64,000 nt of DNA from an uncultured Bacteroidales bacterium (lineage in GTDB: Bacteria > Bacteroidota > Bacteroidia > Bacteroidales > F082), in assembly GCA_946185535.1 (NCBI GenBank), contig CAMHJX010000014.1:1-64000 (forward strand), given 5' to 3'. The notes beneath the pieces were generated by a model. That model saw nothing but the letters and a program-made list of their open reading frames with translations. It was not told the origin of the DNA and ran no database searches. Made by a program: the position numbers and the translations under genes. Below are positions 24,883 through 33,396 of this stretch, piece by piece (position 1 is the first letter of the stretch; the number at the start of each line of letters is the position of its first letter).

Positions 24883-26121
24883 TTACGGATTAGTGATTAC
24901 TTTATAAACCTTATCTCCCCGTCTAACCAGCGACTTCACGGGTATGGAGCAATACTCGCCTTTGATGGTCTGTTGCACTTGGTTCAAGTCTACACGAATC
25001 TCGCTAAGTGTGTCCTCGTAGACACCCGTGGTCGGACCGATAATCATGATTTGTTCACCGAGTTTAAGGTCGTTGCTGTCCATACGGATTTCAGCCACAC
25101 CCAATTTGCTGAAATAATTGGTAATGAGACCGATATACTCCTTGCTTTGCGTGGCGTGCGAACCGTATTGTTTCGACCACTCAAAAGTGCGGCGACCCAG
25201 ATAATAGCCGTCCCAAAAACCACGATTATAAACGCTCTTTAGCCGTTCCATCCAAGCATCGATCTTCTCTTGCGTGAAGGTACCTTCCTGAATGGCTTTC
25301 ACCGCCTCGCTGTAGACTGAAACCGTCAGCTTGGTGTACTCTGGCGAGCGGCCACGACCTTCGATTTTCAGCACTTCCACACCGGCATCCAACACCCTGT
25401 CCAAGAAAGGCAACGTGCAAAGGTCTTTGGGCGACATGATGTACTCATTATCGAGCATCAATTCATAGCCTTCCTCGCGCTCGCGCACATCGTAACCACG
25501 ACGACAGAGTTGCATGCATGCACCACGATTGGAAGACGAGTTGTAGATATCCTGACTCAAGTTGCACTTGCCCGAGATGGCCATGCATAAGGCACCATGG
25601 CAAAACACCTCGATGCGCACCAAGTCGCCATGAGGGCCACGGATCTGCTGTTTCTCAATCTGTTCAGTAATGTATCTCACTTGGTCGATGTTAAGCTCTC
25701 GGGCGGTCACCATCACATCGGCAAATTGGGAATAATAGCGCACCGCTTCCAAGTTGGTGATGTTACATTGCGTCGACATGTGCACCTCAACGCCAATTTG
25801 ACGGGCATATTGAATCACACTTTGGTCGGAGGCGATGATGGCCGAAATGCCGTTAGCCTTAATGGCATCAAGCAGTTGGTGCATCTCCTTCATCTCCTCG
25901 TCGTAAATAATCGTATTGACCGTGACATAACTTTTTACGCCATACTCGTTGCATGTTTCAGCCAGTTGGCGCAGGTCGTCCAAATTAAAGTTTTTCGCTG
26001 AGCGCGAGCGCATATTGAGTTTGCCGATGCCAAAATAGACGCTTCCAGCGCCAGCTTGTATGGCGGCTGACAAGGCTTCGTAAGAGCCCACTGGAGCCAT
26101 GATTTCGATGTTTCGTTTCAT
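24883..26121 (-). CDS. U32 family peptidase / RNA-hydroxylase-like protein
   Basis: The 412-residue protein starts MKRNIEIMAPVGSYEALSAAIQAGAGSVYFG. The U32 signature EVFCHGALCMAISGKCNLS is intact, followed by GACMQLCRRGYDV, giving the Cys residues thought to hold a metal cluster. Members such as RlhA and TrhP hydroxylate rRNA or tRNA; older annotation calls the family collagenase-like. Which role applies here cannot be told from the sequence. It is cytoplasmic, without a signal peptide. Confidence 0.9.
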   Translation of the reverse strand: MKRNIEIMAPVGSYEALSAAIQAGAGSVYFGIGKLNMRSRSAKNFNLDDLRQLAETCNEYGVKSYVTVNTIIYDEEMKEMHQLLDAIKANGISAIIASDQSVIQYARQIGVEVHMSTQCNITNLEAVRYYSQFADVMVTARELNIDQVRYITEQIEKQQIRGPHGDLVRIEVFCHGALCMAISGKCNLSQDIYNSSSNRGACMQLCRRGYDVREREEGYELMLDNEYIMSPKDLCTLPFLDRVLDAGVEVLKIEGRGRSPEYTKLTVSVYSEAVKAIQEGTFTQEKIDAWMERLKSVYNRGFWDGYYLGRRTFEWSKQYGSHATQSKEYIGLITNYFSKLGVAEIRMDSNDLKLGEQIMIIGPTTGVYEDTLSEIRVDLNQVQQTIKGEYCSIPVKSLVRRGDKVYKVITNP

Positions 26122-26154
26122 GGCTGCAAAGGTACGACTTATTCCAAAAGCATC

Positions 26155-27231
26155 TTACTGCTTCATGAACTTTTGTGTGACCACACAACCATTCTTCGTA
26201 GTTGCTTTCAACAAATAGCAACCAGATGCCAAACCTCTTATATTAACTGATTCTAAACTATTTGCAATTGTCATAATGCATTTTCCGTCCAAACTGAAGA
26301 TTTCTATTTGTTGCAATTCCTCTGCTTCAAGATAAAGCACTTCGTCAACGGGATTTGGCCAAATATTCAATAGGATTTCAGGCATTTCGTCAATTCCTGT
26401 AATAGTCGAATAATAGAATATCTTTTGACTTCTTTCAGATTGACCATCATGTTTTCCCCACCCATCATCGCTATACAATAATTTGTTGCGGCAAAACTTA
26501 TTGATGCCGTTGATATTATACAAATTGTAAAAATAGAAATCAAGACCCGCAATATTACTGCTAAGAACTGTCGTATCATAATAATAACTGATTTCATTTT
26601 CAAGCCACCATTCCTCAGCATCATAATAGTATTGTTTTGAAACTATACAGTTTTGATGATTGTCATAGGTGTGTACAATTTTACTTTCAGGAATCCAAAC
26701 CCCAAGCGAATTAGTACCCCAAAAAACAATTTCATCAATATCAAGTTGGTCATCATAAAAAAACTCTTTCTTACTCTCTTCTCGCCAACTTCCATTATTA
26801 AGAAACAATTCCGTTACAATTGAAACATTGTTATCTTCATTGTATTCATAAACGGTTTTCGCTTCATCAGTTACGGCTCCGTTTTCCAAAAAACAAAGCA
26901 ATGCTTCCGACCTTCTACCTAAATTGTCGTAAACATATTCTGTACGATAACTATAATCAGGATCGATATCTGTTTGAATAGCACTACTAAGTCTATTCAG
27001 ACTATCATACGTAAACTCAAAATAGAATAAATCACCGCCTTCTTTAATTTCCATTTTCTCTACATTGTATTGATTGTCATACACAAAATGGTATTTATAC
27101 CTTCCTGCATCAATACTATCAAGTTTTTCGGTATATGCATTCATTTGTTTTGAAAAACCTTCTTTTGGCATCTGAGCCATTGCCGAAATCATGCAACATA
27201 AAACAGCTGCAACAAGTAAATACTTCTTCAT
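26155..27231 (-). CDS. secreted YD-repeat-like protein with T9SS sorting domain (copy 2)
   Basis: The 358-residue paralogue of the protein at 19908-21137 has signal MKKYLLVAAVLCCMISAMAQ, YD-like units (YDNQYNVEKMEIKEGG, YDNLGRRSEALL) and a T9SS type A tail (IWPNPVDEVLYLEAEEL, GLASGCYLLKATTKNG, QKFMKQ). The shared phrases SSNIAG and YSTITGIDE support common descent. Probably surface exposed; function unknown. A TATTTTTG box lies 29 bp before the ATG (27267-27260). Confidence 0.85.
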   Translation of the reverse strand: MKKYLLVAAVLCCMISAMAQMPKEGFSKQMNAYTEKLDSIDAGRYKYHFVYDNQYNVEKMEIKEGGDLFYFEFTYDSLNRLSSAIQTDIDPDYSYRTEYVYDNLGRRSEALLCFLENGAVTDEAKTVYEYNEDNNVSIVTELFLNNGSWREESKKEFFYDDQLDIDEIVFWGTNSLGVWIPESKIVHTYDNHQNCIVSKQYYYDAEEWWLENEISYYYDTTVLSSNIAGLDFYFYNLYNINGINKFCRNKLLYSDDGWGKHDGQSERSQKIFYYSTITGIDEMPEILLNIWPNPVDEVLYLEAEELQQIEIFSLDGKCIMTIANSLESVNIRGLASGCYLLKATTKNGCVVTQKFMKQ

Positions 27232-27312
27232 GGGGCTAATTTTAGAGTTAATACAAAAGCAAAAATAAATAAAAAAACAGCTCGACTGATATTCAAGCTG
27301 ATTTTTTCAAAG

Positions 27313-27386
27313 TCGGGATGACAAGATTCGAACTTGCGGCCTCTTCGTCCCGAACGAAGCGCGCTACCGGGCTGCGCTACATCCCG
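27313..27386 (-). tRNA. tRNA-Pro (CGG)
   Basis: On the minus strand acceptor arms CGGGATG (27386-27380) and CATCCCG pair, with discriminator A at 27313. D-arm GCGCAGCCCGGTAGCGC, anticodon stem CTTCG/CGAAG with loop TTCGGGA (anticodon CGG), and T-loop GTTCGAATC are all normal. Length 74, no encoded CCA. Confidence 0.95.
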
Positions 27387-27460
27387 AACCCTTTTGCGCT
27401 GCAAAATTACACAATATTTTGATATGGTGTGCAATTAATTGGTCAGATTTTTCTTTTCCG

Positions 27461-28033
27461 TCAAAAACTGATGATGCCCAAATGCTCTAAAAGAATCTTC
27501 AATCCTATGAGAATCAGTATGATACCACCAATAATTCCTGCCGACTTCTCATATTTCGAACCAAAAACATTACCAATCTTCACGCCCAAAACCGAGAAAA
27601 CAAAAGTAGTCAGGCCAATAATGAGCACTGATGACCAAAGCTTCTCTTGAATGCAGGCAAACGACACACCCACCGCCAAGGCATCGATGCTGGTGGCGAT
27701 GGCCAAAAACAGCATGGTCTTGAAATCGAGGGCACCGTTTTCTTTGCCTTCTTCTTCCTTACCCCAAATGGCTTCCCGAATCATGTTGGCACCAATGAGA
27801 AAGAGCAATCCGAAGGCAATCCAATGGTCGTATGCCTCGATCATCTCTTGGAACTGTGCACCCAAGAAATAGCCAATCGTGGGCATCAAGGCTTGGAATC
27901 CTCCGAACCATAGACCACAGACCAAAGCCATACGCCAAGAAAACTGCTTGGTGGTCAGGCCTTTGCAGATGGACACCGAAAAGGCATCCATGGAAAGGCC
28001 AATGGCAATCAGGAGAAGTTCAACAAAGGACAT
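27461..28033 (-). CDS. mntP: manganese efflux pump MntP
   Basis: The 190-residue inner-membrane protein has six predicted helices in two DUF204 repeats. The diagnostic Asp residues are in GLSMDAFSVSICKG (N-terminal repeat) and TSIDALAVGVSFA (C-terminal repeat). The family exports Mn2+. It is read leftward from TATTTTTG (28058-28051). No yybP-ykoY riboswitch was recognised in the short leader. Confidence 0.93.
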   Translation of the reverse strand: MSFVELLLIAIGLSMDAFSVSICKGLTTKQFSWRMALVCGLWFGGFQALMPTIGYFLGAQFQEMIEAYDHWIAFGLLFLIGANMIREAIWGKEEEGKENGALDFKTMLFLAIATSIDALAVGVSFACIQEKLWSSVLIIGLTTFVFSVLGVKIGNVFGSKYEKSAGIIGGIILILIGLKILLEHLGIISF

Positions 28034-28050
28034 TTCGTATCAATTGAGCG

Positions 28051-28099
28051 GCAAAAATAGCACTATTTTTCGCTAATGTTGATAAAAAACCTATTTTTG
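28051..28099. promoter_or_regulatory. divergent -7 boxes for mntP and the BamA-like gene
   Basis: TATTTTTG lies on the minus strand (28058-28051) and again on the plus strand (28092-28099). The rightward transcript would have a leader of about 155 bases that contains the F4 repeat. Confidence 0.5.
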
Positions 28100-28124
28100 C
28101 ACGATGAGCAAAACCTCAAGCCTT

Positions 28125-28216
28125 TAGCCTCATGGCGGAGGGACATCCGCCATCTCCTATGCGTGAGGGTGTCCCTATCGCTTAGGAGATCGCGGATCAA
28201 GTCCGCGATGAGGCTG
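28125..28216. repeat. dispersed double-hairpin repeat, family F4
   Basis: The left half CTCATGGCGGAGGGACATCC (then GCCATCTCC) and the right half GGAGATCGCGGATCAAGTCC (then GCGATGAG) each form a hairpin. The outer ends also pair (GCCTCAT / ATGAGGC). It lies in the 5' leader of the BamA-like gene. The same plan is in gldH at 12436. Confidence 0.75.
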
Positions 28217-28263
28217 TTGGATAAGGTTAACTCTTGAATAAAAAGTAAATCAACATCATCAAT

Positions 28264-29607
28264 ATGAAAAAGACCATATTCCTTATGCTCGCCCTCCTAT
28301 TGGCCGTGGGCGGCATGGCTCAAGAAAAGAAAGCCAAGAAAGAAAAGACCTACAACGAAAAAGGTGAAATCATCAAGAAAGGCTGGAACTTCGGTCCACT
28401 GCCTGTGGTGGGCTATGATGCCGACCTGGGCTTCCAGTACGGCGTGACTTGCGACATCTTCAACTTCGGAGACGGCTCGCGTTATCCCCGTTACAACTAC
28501 AAGTTCAACGTGGAAGCCTCGCGTTACACCAAAGGCTCGGGCGTGTTCCGCTTCTACAGCGACATGCCGTATGTCGTGAAAGACACCAAACTCTTCTTCG
28601 ATGTGACCTATTTCTACGCCAAGAAATACGAGTTCTTCGGCTTCAACGGCTTCGAAGCCAGCACCTTCGACCCATATGCAGGCATTGAAGGAGTCAAGAG
28701 CGGCTATCATTTCATCAACCGCAACCAGTTCCGCTTTGTGGGCAGTATGCAAAGGCCTTTCTTCGATGTACCCAACCTCTACTGGACAGCAGGCTTGGCC
28801 TACTACAACACCAAGGTCGACCGAATCAACTTGAAAGGCTATGAAGACCAAGTGACATTGTATGAAAACTATGTAAACAATGGTATCATCAAGGAAGATG
28901 AGGCCCACGGCGGCAACACTACGCAAATTCGCCTCGGCATGGTCTACGATAGTCGCGACCACAACAGCGACCCGACGAAGGGCATCTATGCTGAAGCCAC
29001 TCTTGTCGGCGCCCCCGACTTCATCGACCGCAAAGGTTACAGCAACCTGTCGTACACCTTCTTGTGGAGACACTACATCCCCGTTTATAAAGACAAACTG
29101 ACCTTTGCCTACCGTTTGGGCGCACAAAATCGCCTTGCAGGTAAGACCCCATGGTATATGATTAACAACCTGAATACCATGTTCTTCCAGAAGATGTACA
29201 CCGAAGGTTTGGGCGGTAGCGTGACCATGCGTGGCGTGAATCGCAACGGCGTACTCGGCGAAGGCTTCGCTTTCGCCAATTTGGAGCTGCGCTGGCGCAT
29301 TGTGGGCTTCCAGTTCATTAATCAAAACTGGCAAGTGGCTTTGAATCCCTTCTTCGATGCAGGTATGGTGACGCAAAAATTCCGCGAAAAGGAAATGATA
29401 GATGCGGAGCCGATGATGCCCGCCATCCCAGATTGTGGTCCGATGTATTATAGCGGCGACAAAGAGAGCATCCACATGGCTGCTGGCTGTGGCCTCAAAC
29501 TCATCATGAACCGCAACCTCGTCGTGTCCGTTGACCTAGGCAAAGCCTTGGACAAACGCGACGGCGAGAAACTGAAGACATTCATCGGATTTAATTACAT
29601 TTTCTGA
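28264..29607 (+). CDS. BamA/TamA-like outer-membrane beta-barrel protein
   Basis: The 447-residue protein has signal MKKTIFLMLALLLAVGGMAQ and a lysine-rich linker, then a barrel with alternating aromatic strands. The surface-antigen features QIRLGMVYDSRDHNSDPTKGIYAEATLVG, the segment GLGGSVTMRGVNRNGVLGEG and the C-terminal FIGFNYIF are typical of the Omp85 (D15) superfamily. POTRA domains are absent, so it is a short Omp85-like protein and not BamA itself. Its cargo is unknown. A BamA-type C-terminal aromatic ends the chain. Confidence 0.85.
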   Translation: MKKTIFLMLALLLAVGGMAQEKKAKKEKTYNEKGEIIKKGWNFGPLPVVGYDADLGFQYGVTCDIFNFGDGSRYPRYNYKFNVEASRYTKGSGVFRFYSDMPYVVKDTKLFFDVTYFYAKKYEFFGFNGFEASTFDPYAGIEGVKSGYHFINRNQFRFVGSMQRPFFDVPNLYWTAGLAYYNTKVDRINLKGYEDQVTLYENYVNNGIIKEDEAHGGNTTQIRLGMVYDSRDHNSDPTKGIYAEATLVGAPDFIDRKGYSNLSYTFLWRHYIPVYKDKLTFAYRLGAQNRLAGKTPWYMINNLNTMFFQKMYTEGLGGSVTMRGVNRNGVLGEGFAFANLELRWRIVGFQFINQNWQVALNPFFDAGMVTQKFREKEMIDAEPMMPAIPDCGPMYYSGDKESIHMAAGCGLKLIMNRNLVVSVDLGKALDKRDGEKLKTFIGFNYIF

Positions 29608-29648
29608 ATTTTCGGAAACAAATCTTACATTAATAGGCTACAAAACAA

Positions 29649-29760
29649 TGAGGGTGACTAAAAAGGTCTGGAACCCTGTCTGAGAATCGAATATTTGACA
29701 ACAGACTCGTATCCCCCTCCGAATAAAAAGAAGAGGATGACCACTTTTTGGTCACCCTCA
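29649..29760. mobile_element. MITE-like element, copy 1
   Basis: This 112-bp element has ends AGGGTGACTAAAAAG and CTTTTTGGTCACCCT (one G-U type mismatch). An inner hairpin GTCTG/CAGAC and the shared core GAATAAAAAGAAGAGGATGA match copy 2 at 42930-43035. It lies between the convergent BamA-like gene and gpmA. No coding capacity. It may act as a bidirectional terminator. Confidence 0.75.
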
Positions 29761-29798
29761 TTCTTATTTGTAATGGATTTGTGGTAGAATTGTTTCCC

Positions 29799-30545
29799 TT
29801 ATTTTGCCTTACCTTGGTTGGCGACGGCAGCCATCAGCGCGGCCACCTTCTCGGGATCACCGAGGAAGAAGTCCTTTTGGAGCTTCATGTTGTCATCAAA
29901 CTCGAAGACATAAGGGATGCCCGTCGGGATGTTGAAGGCGATGATTTCATCGTTACTCATGCCTTTCAGCACCTTCACCACGCCACGCAGGCTGTTGCCA
30001 TGGGCCACCACTAGCACTTGGTCGTGGGTCTCGAAAGCCTTCATGATATTGTTTTCATAGTACGGCATCACACGCTCGATGGTGTCGCAGAGGGCCTCGG
30101 TAAGCGGGATCTGCTCGTCGGTGAGCTCGGCATATCGCGGGTCCATGCGGGGGCTCTTGGGGTCGTTCATCTCCAACGCGGGCGGACGCACGTCGAAGGC
30201 GCGGCGCCACAGGCGCACTTGCTCGTCACCGTATTTCTCGGCGGTCATCTTCTTGTCGAGGCCCTGCAACTGGCCATACGATTTTTCGTTGAGACGCCAT
30301 GATTTGTATACTGGCAACCAGTCCATGTCCATGGCTTCGAGGGCGAGGTTCAAGGTCTTGATGGCGCGCTTCAGATAAGATGTAAAGCAGATTTCGGGCT
30401 TATAGCCGTTTTCTTTCAGCGTTTTACCTGCCTCGATGGCTTCTTGTACGCCTTTCTCCGAAAGGTCAACATTGGTCCACCCCGTAAAGAGGTTCAATTT
30501 GTTCCATTCACTTTCACCGTGACGGATTAAAATCAGTTTTTTCAT
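29799..30545 (-). CDS. gpmA: 2,3-bisphosphoglycerate-dependent phosphoglycerate mutase
   Basis: The 248-residue glycolytic enzyme interconverts 3- and 2-phosphoglycerate. The phosphohistidine motif LIRHGESEWN is near the N-terminus. FTGWTNVDLSEKG, LNEKSYGQLQGLDK and the second catalytic His in VVAHGNSLRG follow. The length equals that of E. coli GpmA. It is 10 bp downstream of a toxin gene but is likely to have its own promoter. Confidence 0.97.
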   Translation of the reverse strand: MKKLILIRHGESEWNKLNLFTGWTNVDLSEKGVQEAIEAGKTLKENGYKPEICFTSYLKRAIKTLNLALEAMDMDWLPVYKSWRLNEKSYGQLQGLDKKMTAEKYGDEQVRLWRRAFDVRPPALEMNDPKSPRMDPRYAELTDEQIPLTEALCDTIERVMPYYENNIMKAFETHDQVLVVAHGNSLRGVVKVLKGMSNDEIIAFNIPTGIPYVFEFDDNMKLQKDFFLGDPEKVAALMAAVANQGKAK

Positions 30546-30555
30546 TTTATTCTAT

Positions 30556-30906
30556 TTATTTGATTTTGCTAAGTTTCTTTGGATTGGTGGCTTGATGTAC
30601 AATTGAAATTACACGTTTTGTAGTTTTTGTGACCGAATAAACCACATAATATTTCTCGTAAACTATGTTTCTATATACTTTTCTTTCTGTACTCTCAACA
30701 AAGCGACTTTTAGGATTTGCATGCGGCATCAATGGCAACGAAAATATACGGTCTAATATCTCTTTTTGGAATTTATTTGCAACAATATCACCAAAAACCG
30801 TATGGCCATACAAAATAACAATTTCCAATTCTTTCAGAAAATTCTCAGTAATAACAAGCCTTGGTTTCTGTTTACGGCCTGATATTATACGTTTTCGGCC
30901 AGCCAT
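30556..30906 (-). CDS. RelE/ParE-family toxin
   Basis: The 116-residue basic protein starts MAGRKRIISGRKQKPRLVIT. Family features are FLKELEIVILYGHTVFGD, a central VANKFQKEILDRIFSLPLMPHANP, then VYRNIVYEKYYVVYSVT and VISIVHQATNPKKL. These give the RelE/ParE beta-sheet order. It overlaps the antitoxin gene by 22 bp on the same strand. Target (ribosomal mRNA cleavage or gyrase) is unknown. Confidence 0.8.
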   Translation of the reverse strand: MAGRKRIISGRKQKPRLVITENFLKELEIVILYGHTVFGDIVANKFQKEILDRIFSLPLMPHANPKSRFVESTERKVYRNIVYEKYYVVYSVTKTTKRVISIVHQATNPKKLSKIK

Positions 30907-31052
30907 GTTTCCAATCTACGTTTGAACTCACTTACACTCATATCACCAGACTTTTCGTCTTCACGAATCTTGTCACGATAGTCTTCCAATGTCACTTCTA
31001 CGTCGGGATCGGGGAAAAGCCAATTGATTTGTTTTGTCTTGGTAGTTGCCAT
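30885..31052 (-). CDS. antitoxin of the RelE/ParE pair
   Basis: The protein has 55 residues from ATG 31052 (MATTKTKQINWLFPDPDVEV). It is acidic, with a helical C-terminus (MSVSEFKRRLETWLAENV) suited to wrapping around the toxin. No HTH is evident, so the repressor function of the operon is unclear. A TATTTTTG box (31076-31069) lies 17 bp upstream of the start. The toxin reading frame begins inside its last codons. Confidence 0.72.
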   Translation of the reverse strand: MATTKTKQINWLFPDPDVEVTLEDYRDKIREDEKSGDMSVSEFKRRLETWLAENV

Positions 31053-31099
31053 GGTTCTTATTTTTCTGCAAAAATACAAACTTTTCTGGATTTGGGTAA

Positions 31100-32761
31100 T
31101 TATTCCACTTTCTTTCTCTCACGATGCCGTTTCGGCTGCTCTTCTTTGATTTCCGTTTCTTTAGTAGTTTCTGTTGACGGTTCAGTAGGCGTTTCTTTTG
31201 GCGTGACTACAGCTTGAGGCATTTCAGCTTCAATGCGGCGGAAAATGTCATCCTTATCCTTTGGCCTGGCCTCATCATGCCACTTGAAACCTTGCAGATA
31301 ACGGTTACTTTCACTCAAGTCTTCCTTTGGATACATCGTCTCATCAATGCCCTTGTACGATTTGATGACGGAAACATTTTGTTTTTCCATCTCAATGACC
31401 ATGGTTTCCGACTTCGACACATCTATTCCTATGATACCTCCATCGTCGTCACGAATCCAATAGATGGTTTCAGCTTGGTCGCCGTCTACATTGACATGAT
31501 GAATGTCGCCATCCTTGAATAGTGAGGTGATGTCCTTGCCTTTGATTTGGTTGAAACCTTCTATCGTGTCTTGCGAAATGATGAAGGCATTTCCTTTTTG
31601 CAGCACCCATTCTACCGTACTTTCCTTGATTTTAATGTCGATGTCGGTGCCTGTCATTTGGCTGTCTTCGGCCCAAAGAATCGGTGCCACACGCATACGG
31701 ATAATCGAGTCCTCCATCAAATAAGTGAGTGTGTCGCATTTGCCTTGCAAGTCTGACTTGAAGAAACGCACATGGCGGCGGGCAATGAGTTTCTTGGCCT
31801 CCTCTTTTTGCTTGTCGAAATACATAAATAAAGTATCGCCATGAATGTAAAGTGAGTCTCCACCATCGTAGCTGATGGCGTAGGCACTGTCGGTAGCGAA
31901 AGAAAGACCTTTGTTTTCCCACATTTCCACATAATCACCTCGCATGACAACCTTGTAGGAGGTGTCAATCATATCCACCTGACTATAGGCCTGCGCCACA
32001 CCTCGATTGCGGTCATAAAAGATGGAGTCGGACCACATCAATTGGGTTTCGTTATGCATGAATGGCCGTTGGTCAAGGTACACATGGTCTTCATTCACAA
32101 GATAATAACCGTGTTTACCTTCCAACACGTTTTCTTTATTAATAATGGTTGTCGGCCCTTGAAACCACATCTTTTCGATGCCCGTGTTGTAATACAAAGT
32201 ATCGGTATACATCTGATACTTAGGACTATAAACCTCAACATTCTCAAAAAACGAAAACTCTTTGAGTCGGTCGCGGTAGTAGCCATAATGGCTTTTCAAG
32301 GTCTTATCACCACGGATTGTAATTGCGCTGTCGGGATAACAAGCCAAGTGTAAGTTACGGTCATACGTAAGGTATTCTGTGTAAAGGTTGGTGGAATCGT
32401 CGCGAAGATGAACGTTGTCGTGGAACTCTGCAAAACGGGTATCGCCATCGTAATTCAGCAAGTCGCTAAAAACCTCCACGCTGTCATTGACAATGATATG
32501 GACGTTCTGATAGGCATCAAAACTGTTGTTTTTCTGGTAGTAATAGGCACTGTCGCAGAAGAAATAAGCCGAATCGTGACGCATCTTCACATGACCAATC
32601 AGTCGTTGCACATCGCCCATACTCTTTGAGTAAGTGGCTACATCATAATGCAAAATGTTGATGCGGGTTTTCTTGCGTTGCACAGTATCTTGCTCCTGAG
32701 CTACAACGAGTTGCGAGAGCAATAGAAACAAGGATACTATGAACAACACTTTACCTTTCAT
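31100..32761 (-). CDS. OstA-like (LptA/LptD N-domain-like) periplasmic protein
   Basis: The 553-residue protein has signal MKGKVLFIVSLFLLLSQLVVAQ. The body consists of repeated beta-jellyroll units seen in LptA/LptD (DVQRLIGHVKMRHDSAYFFCDSAYYY, GVEVFSD, ARRHVRFFKSDLQGKCDTL). The Bacteroidetes OstA-like family is thought to take part in lipopolysaccharide export. A charged Pro/Thr/Glu tail ends with a basic cluster. It is leftward and separate from the mazG-like gene. Confidence 0.85.
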   Translation of the reverse strand: MKGKVLFIVSLFLLLSQLVVAQEQDTVQRKKTRINILHYDVATYSKSMGDVQRLIGHVKMRHDSAYFFCDSAYYYQKNNSFDAYQNVHIIVNDSVEVFSDLLNYDGDTRFAEFHDNVHLRDDSTNLYTEYLTYDRNLHLACYPDSAITIRGDKTLKSHYGYYRDRLKEFSFFENVEVYSPKYQMYTDTLYYNTGIEKMWFQGPTTIINKENVLEGKHGYYLVNEDHVYLDQRPFMHNETQLMWSDSIFYDRNRGVAQAYSQVDMIDTSYKVVMRGDYVEMWENKGLSFATDSAYAISYDGGDSLYIHGDTLFMYFDKQKEEAKKLIARRHVRFFKSDLQGKCDTLTYLMEDSIIRMRVAPILWAEDSQMTGTDIDIKIKESTVEWVLQKGNAFIISQDTIEGFNQIKGKDITSLFKDGDIHHVNVDGDQAETIYWIRDDDGGIIGIDVSKSETMVIEMEKQNVSVIKSYKGIDETMYPKEDLSESNRYLQGFKWHDEARPKDKDDIFRRIEAEMPQAVVTPKETPTEPSTETTKETEIKEEQPKRHRERKKVE

Positions 32762-32838
32762 CGTGATAGAATAACGTGCAAAATTACGATTATTGTTGGA
32801 TTTGGGCGAATGAAACGAAAAAACATCTAATTTTGGTC

Positions 32839-32908
32839 GGCCCTTCGACGGGCTCAGGGACCTTTGCCAAACAAAAAGTGAAGGGTGCCTGAGCCTATCG
32901 AAGGCACC
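32839..32908. repeat. F1 repeat pair between the OstA-like and MazG-like genes
   Basis: GGCCCTTCGACGGGCTCAGG-GACCT (32839-32863) is followed by GGTGCCTGAGCCTATCGAAG-GCACC (32884-32908). The second is the inverted partner with compensating changes (GGCACC for GGGCC), so the two arms and their ends still pair. Confidence 0.75.
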
Positions 32909-32941
32909 ATTTCAACAATTAAACAATCAACAACTAAACAA

Positions 32942-33280
32942 ATGTCAATTAAAGAAGCCCAAACCGCCGTTGACGAATGGATCAAGACCTACGGCGTGCG
33001 TTATTTCAGTGAATTGACCAACATGGTTCTGTTGACTGAGGAAGTCGGCGAACTGGCCCGCATCATCGCCCGCACCTATGGCGACCAATCTTTCAAAGAA
33101 TCGGACAAGAACCGCAACATGGCCGACGAAATGGCTGATATATTATGGGTGCTACTCTGCCTCGCCAACCAAACGGGTGTCGACCTCACCGAAGCTTTCG
33201 CCAAAAACATGGAAAAGAAGACCTCACGTGACAGGGAACGCCATATCCACAACGACAAATTGCGCGACCCCATCGCATAA
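32942..33280 (+). CDS. MazG-like nucleotide pyrophosphohydrolase
   Basis: The protein has 112 residues from ATG 32942 (MSIKEAQTAVDEWIK). All-alpha NTP-pyrophosphatase motifs are present: LLTEEVGELARII (ExxE) and ADEMADILWVLLCLA (ExxD). Such enzymes hydrolyse nucleoside triphosphates to monophosphates, a housecleaning role. The frame is open 57 bp further upstream, but that part is F1 repeat and AT-rich linker and is not counted as coding. Confidence 0.87.
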   Translation: MSIKEAQTAVDEWIKTYGVRYFSELTNMVLLTEEVGELARIIARTYGDQSFKESDKNRNMADEMADILWVLLCLANQTGVDLTEAFAKNMEKKTSRDRERHIHNDKLRDPIA

Positions 33281-33284
33281 AAAA

Positions 33285-33314
33285 TGTGGAGACGGTGTGC
33301 ACTCCGTCTCCACA
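33285..33314. repeat. palindromic repeat family F2
   Basis: Arms TGTGGAGACGGTGTG and CACTCCGTCTCCACA pair with one mismatch. It directly follows the MazG-like stop and may end its transcript. Confidence 0.8.
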
Positions 33315-33363
33315 AAACAATGTGAATTCAAGATGATTACAAATTACATTGTCGGTTTCGTTT

Positions 33364-33383
33364 AGACGTTGCACGCAACGTCT
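33364..33383. repeat. palindromic repeat family F2 (short copy)
   Basis: AGACGTTGCA/CGCAACGTCT is followed by CTAC, between the convergent MazG-like and glnS genes. Confidence 0.7.
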
Positions 33384-33396
33384 CTACAAACGTAGA

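Noticed and set aside
27387..28050. Manganese riboswitch (yybP-ykoY) before mntP
   Set aside because: The leader between the -7 box and the ATG is about 18 bases, too short for the aptamer.
28297..29475. Long minus-strand open frame of 392 codons opposite the BamA-like gene
   Set aside because: It has no family pattern or signal, and its codon use mirrors the opposite strand. The plus-strand Omp85-like protein explains the region.
32885..32941. Longer start for the MazG-like protein
   Set aside because: The added residues come from an F1 repeat and AT-rich linker. MSIKEAQ is the family start.
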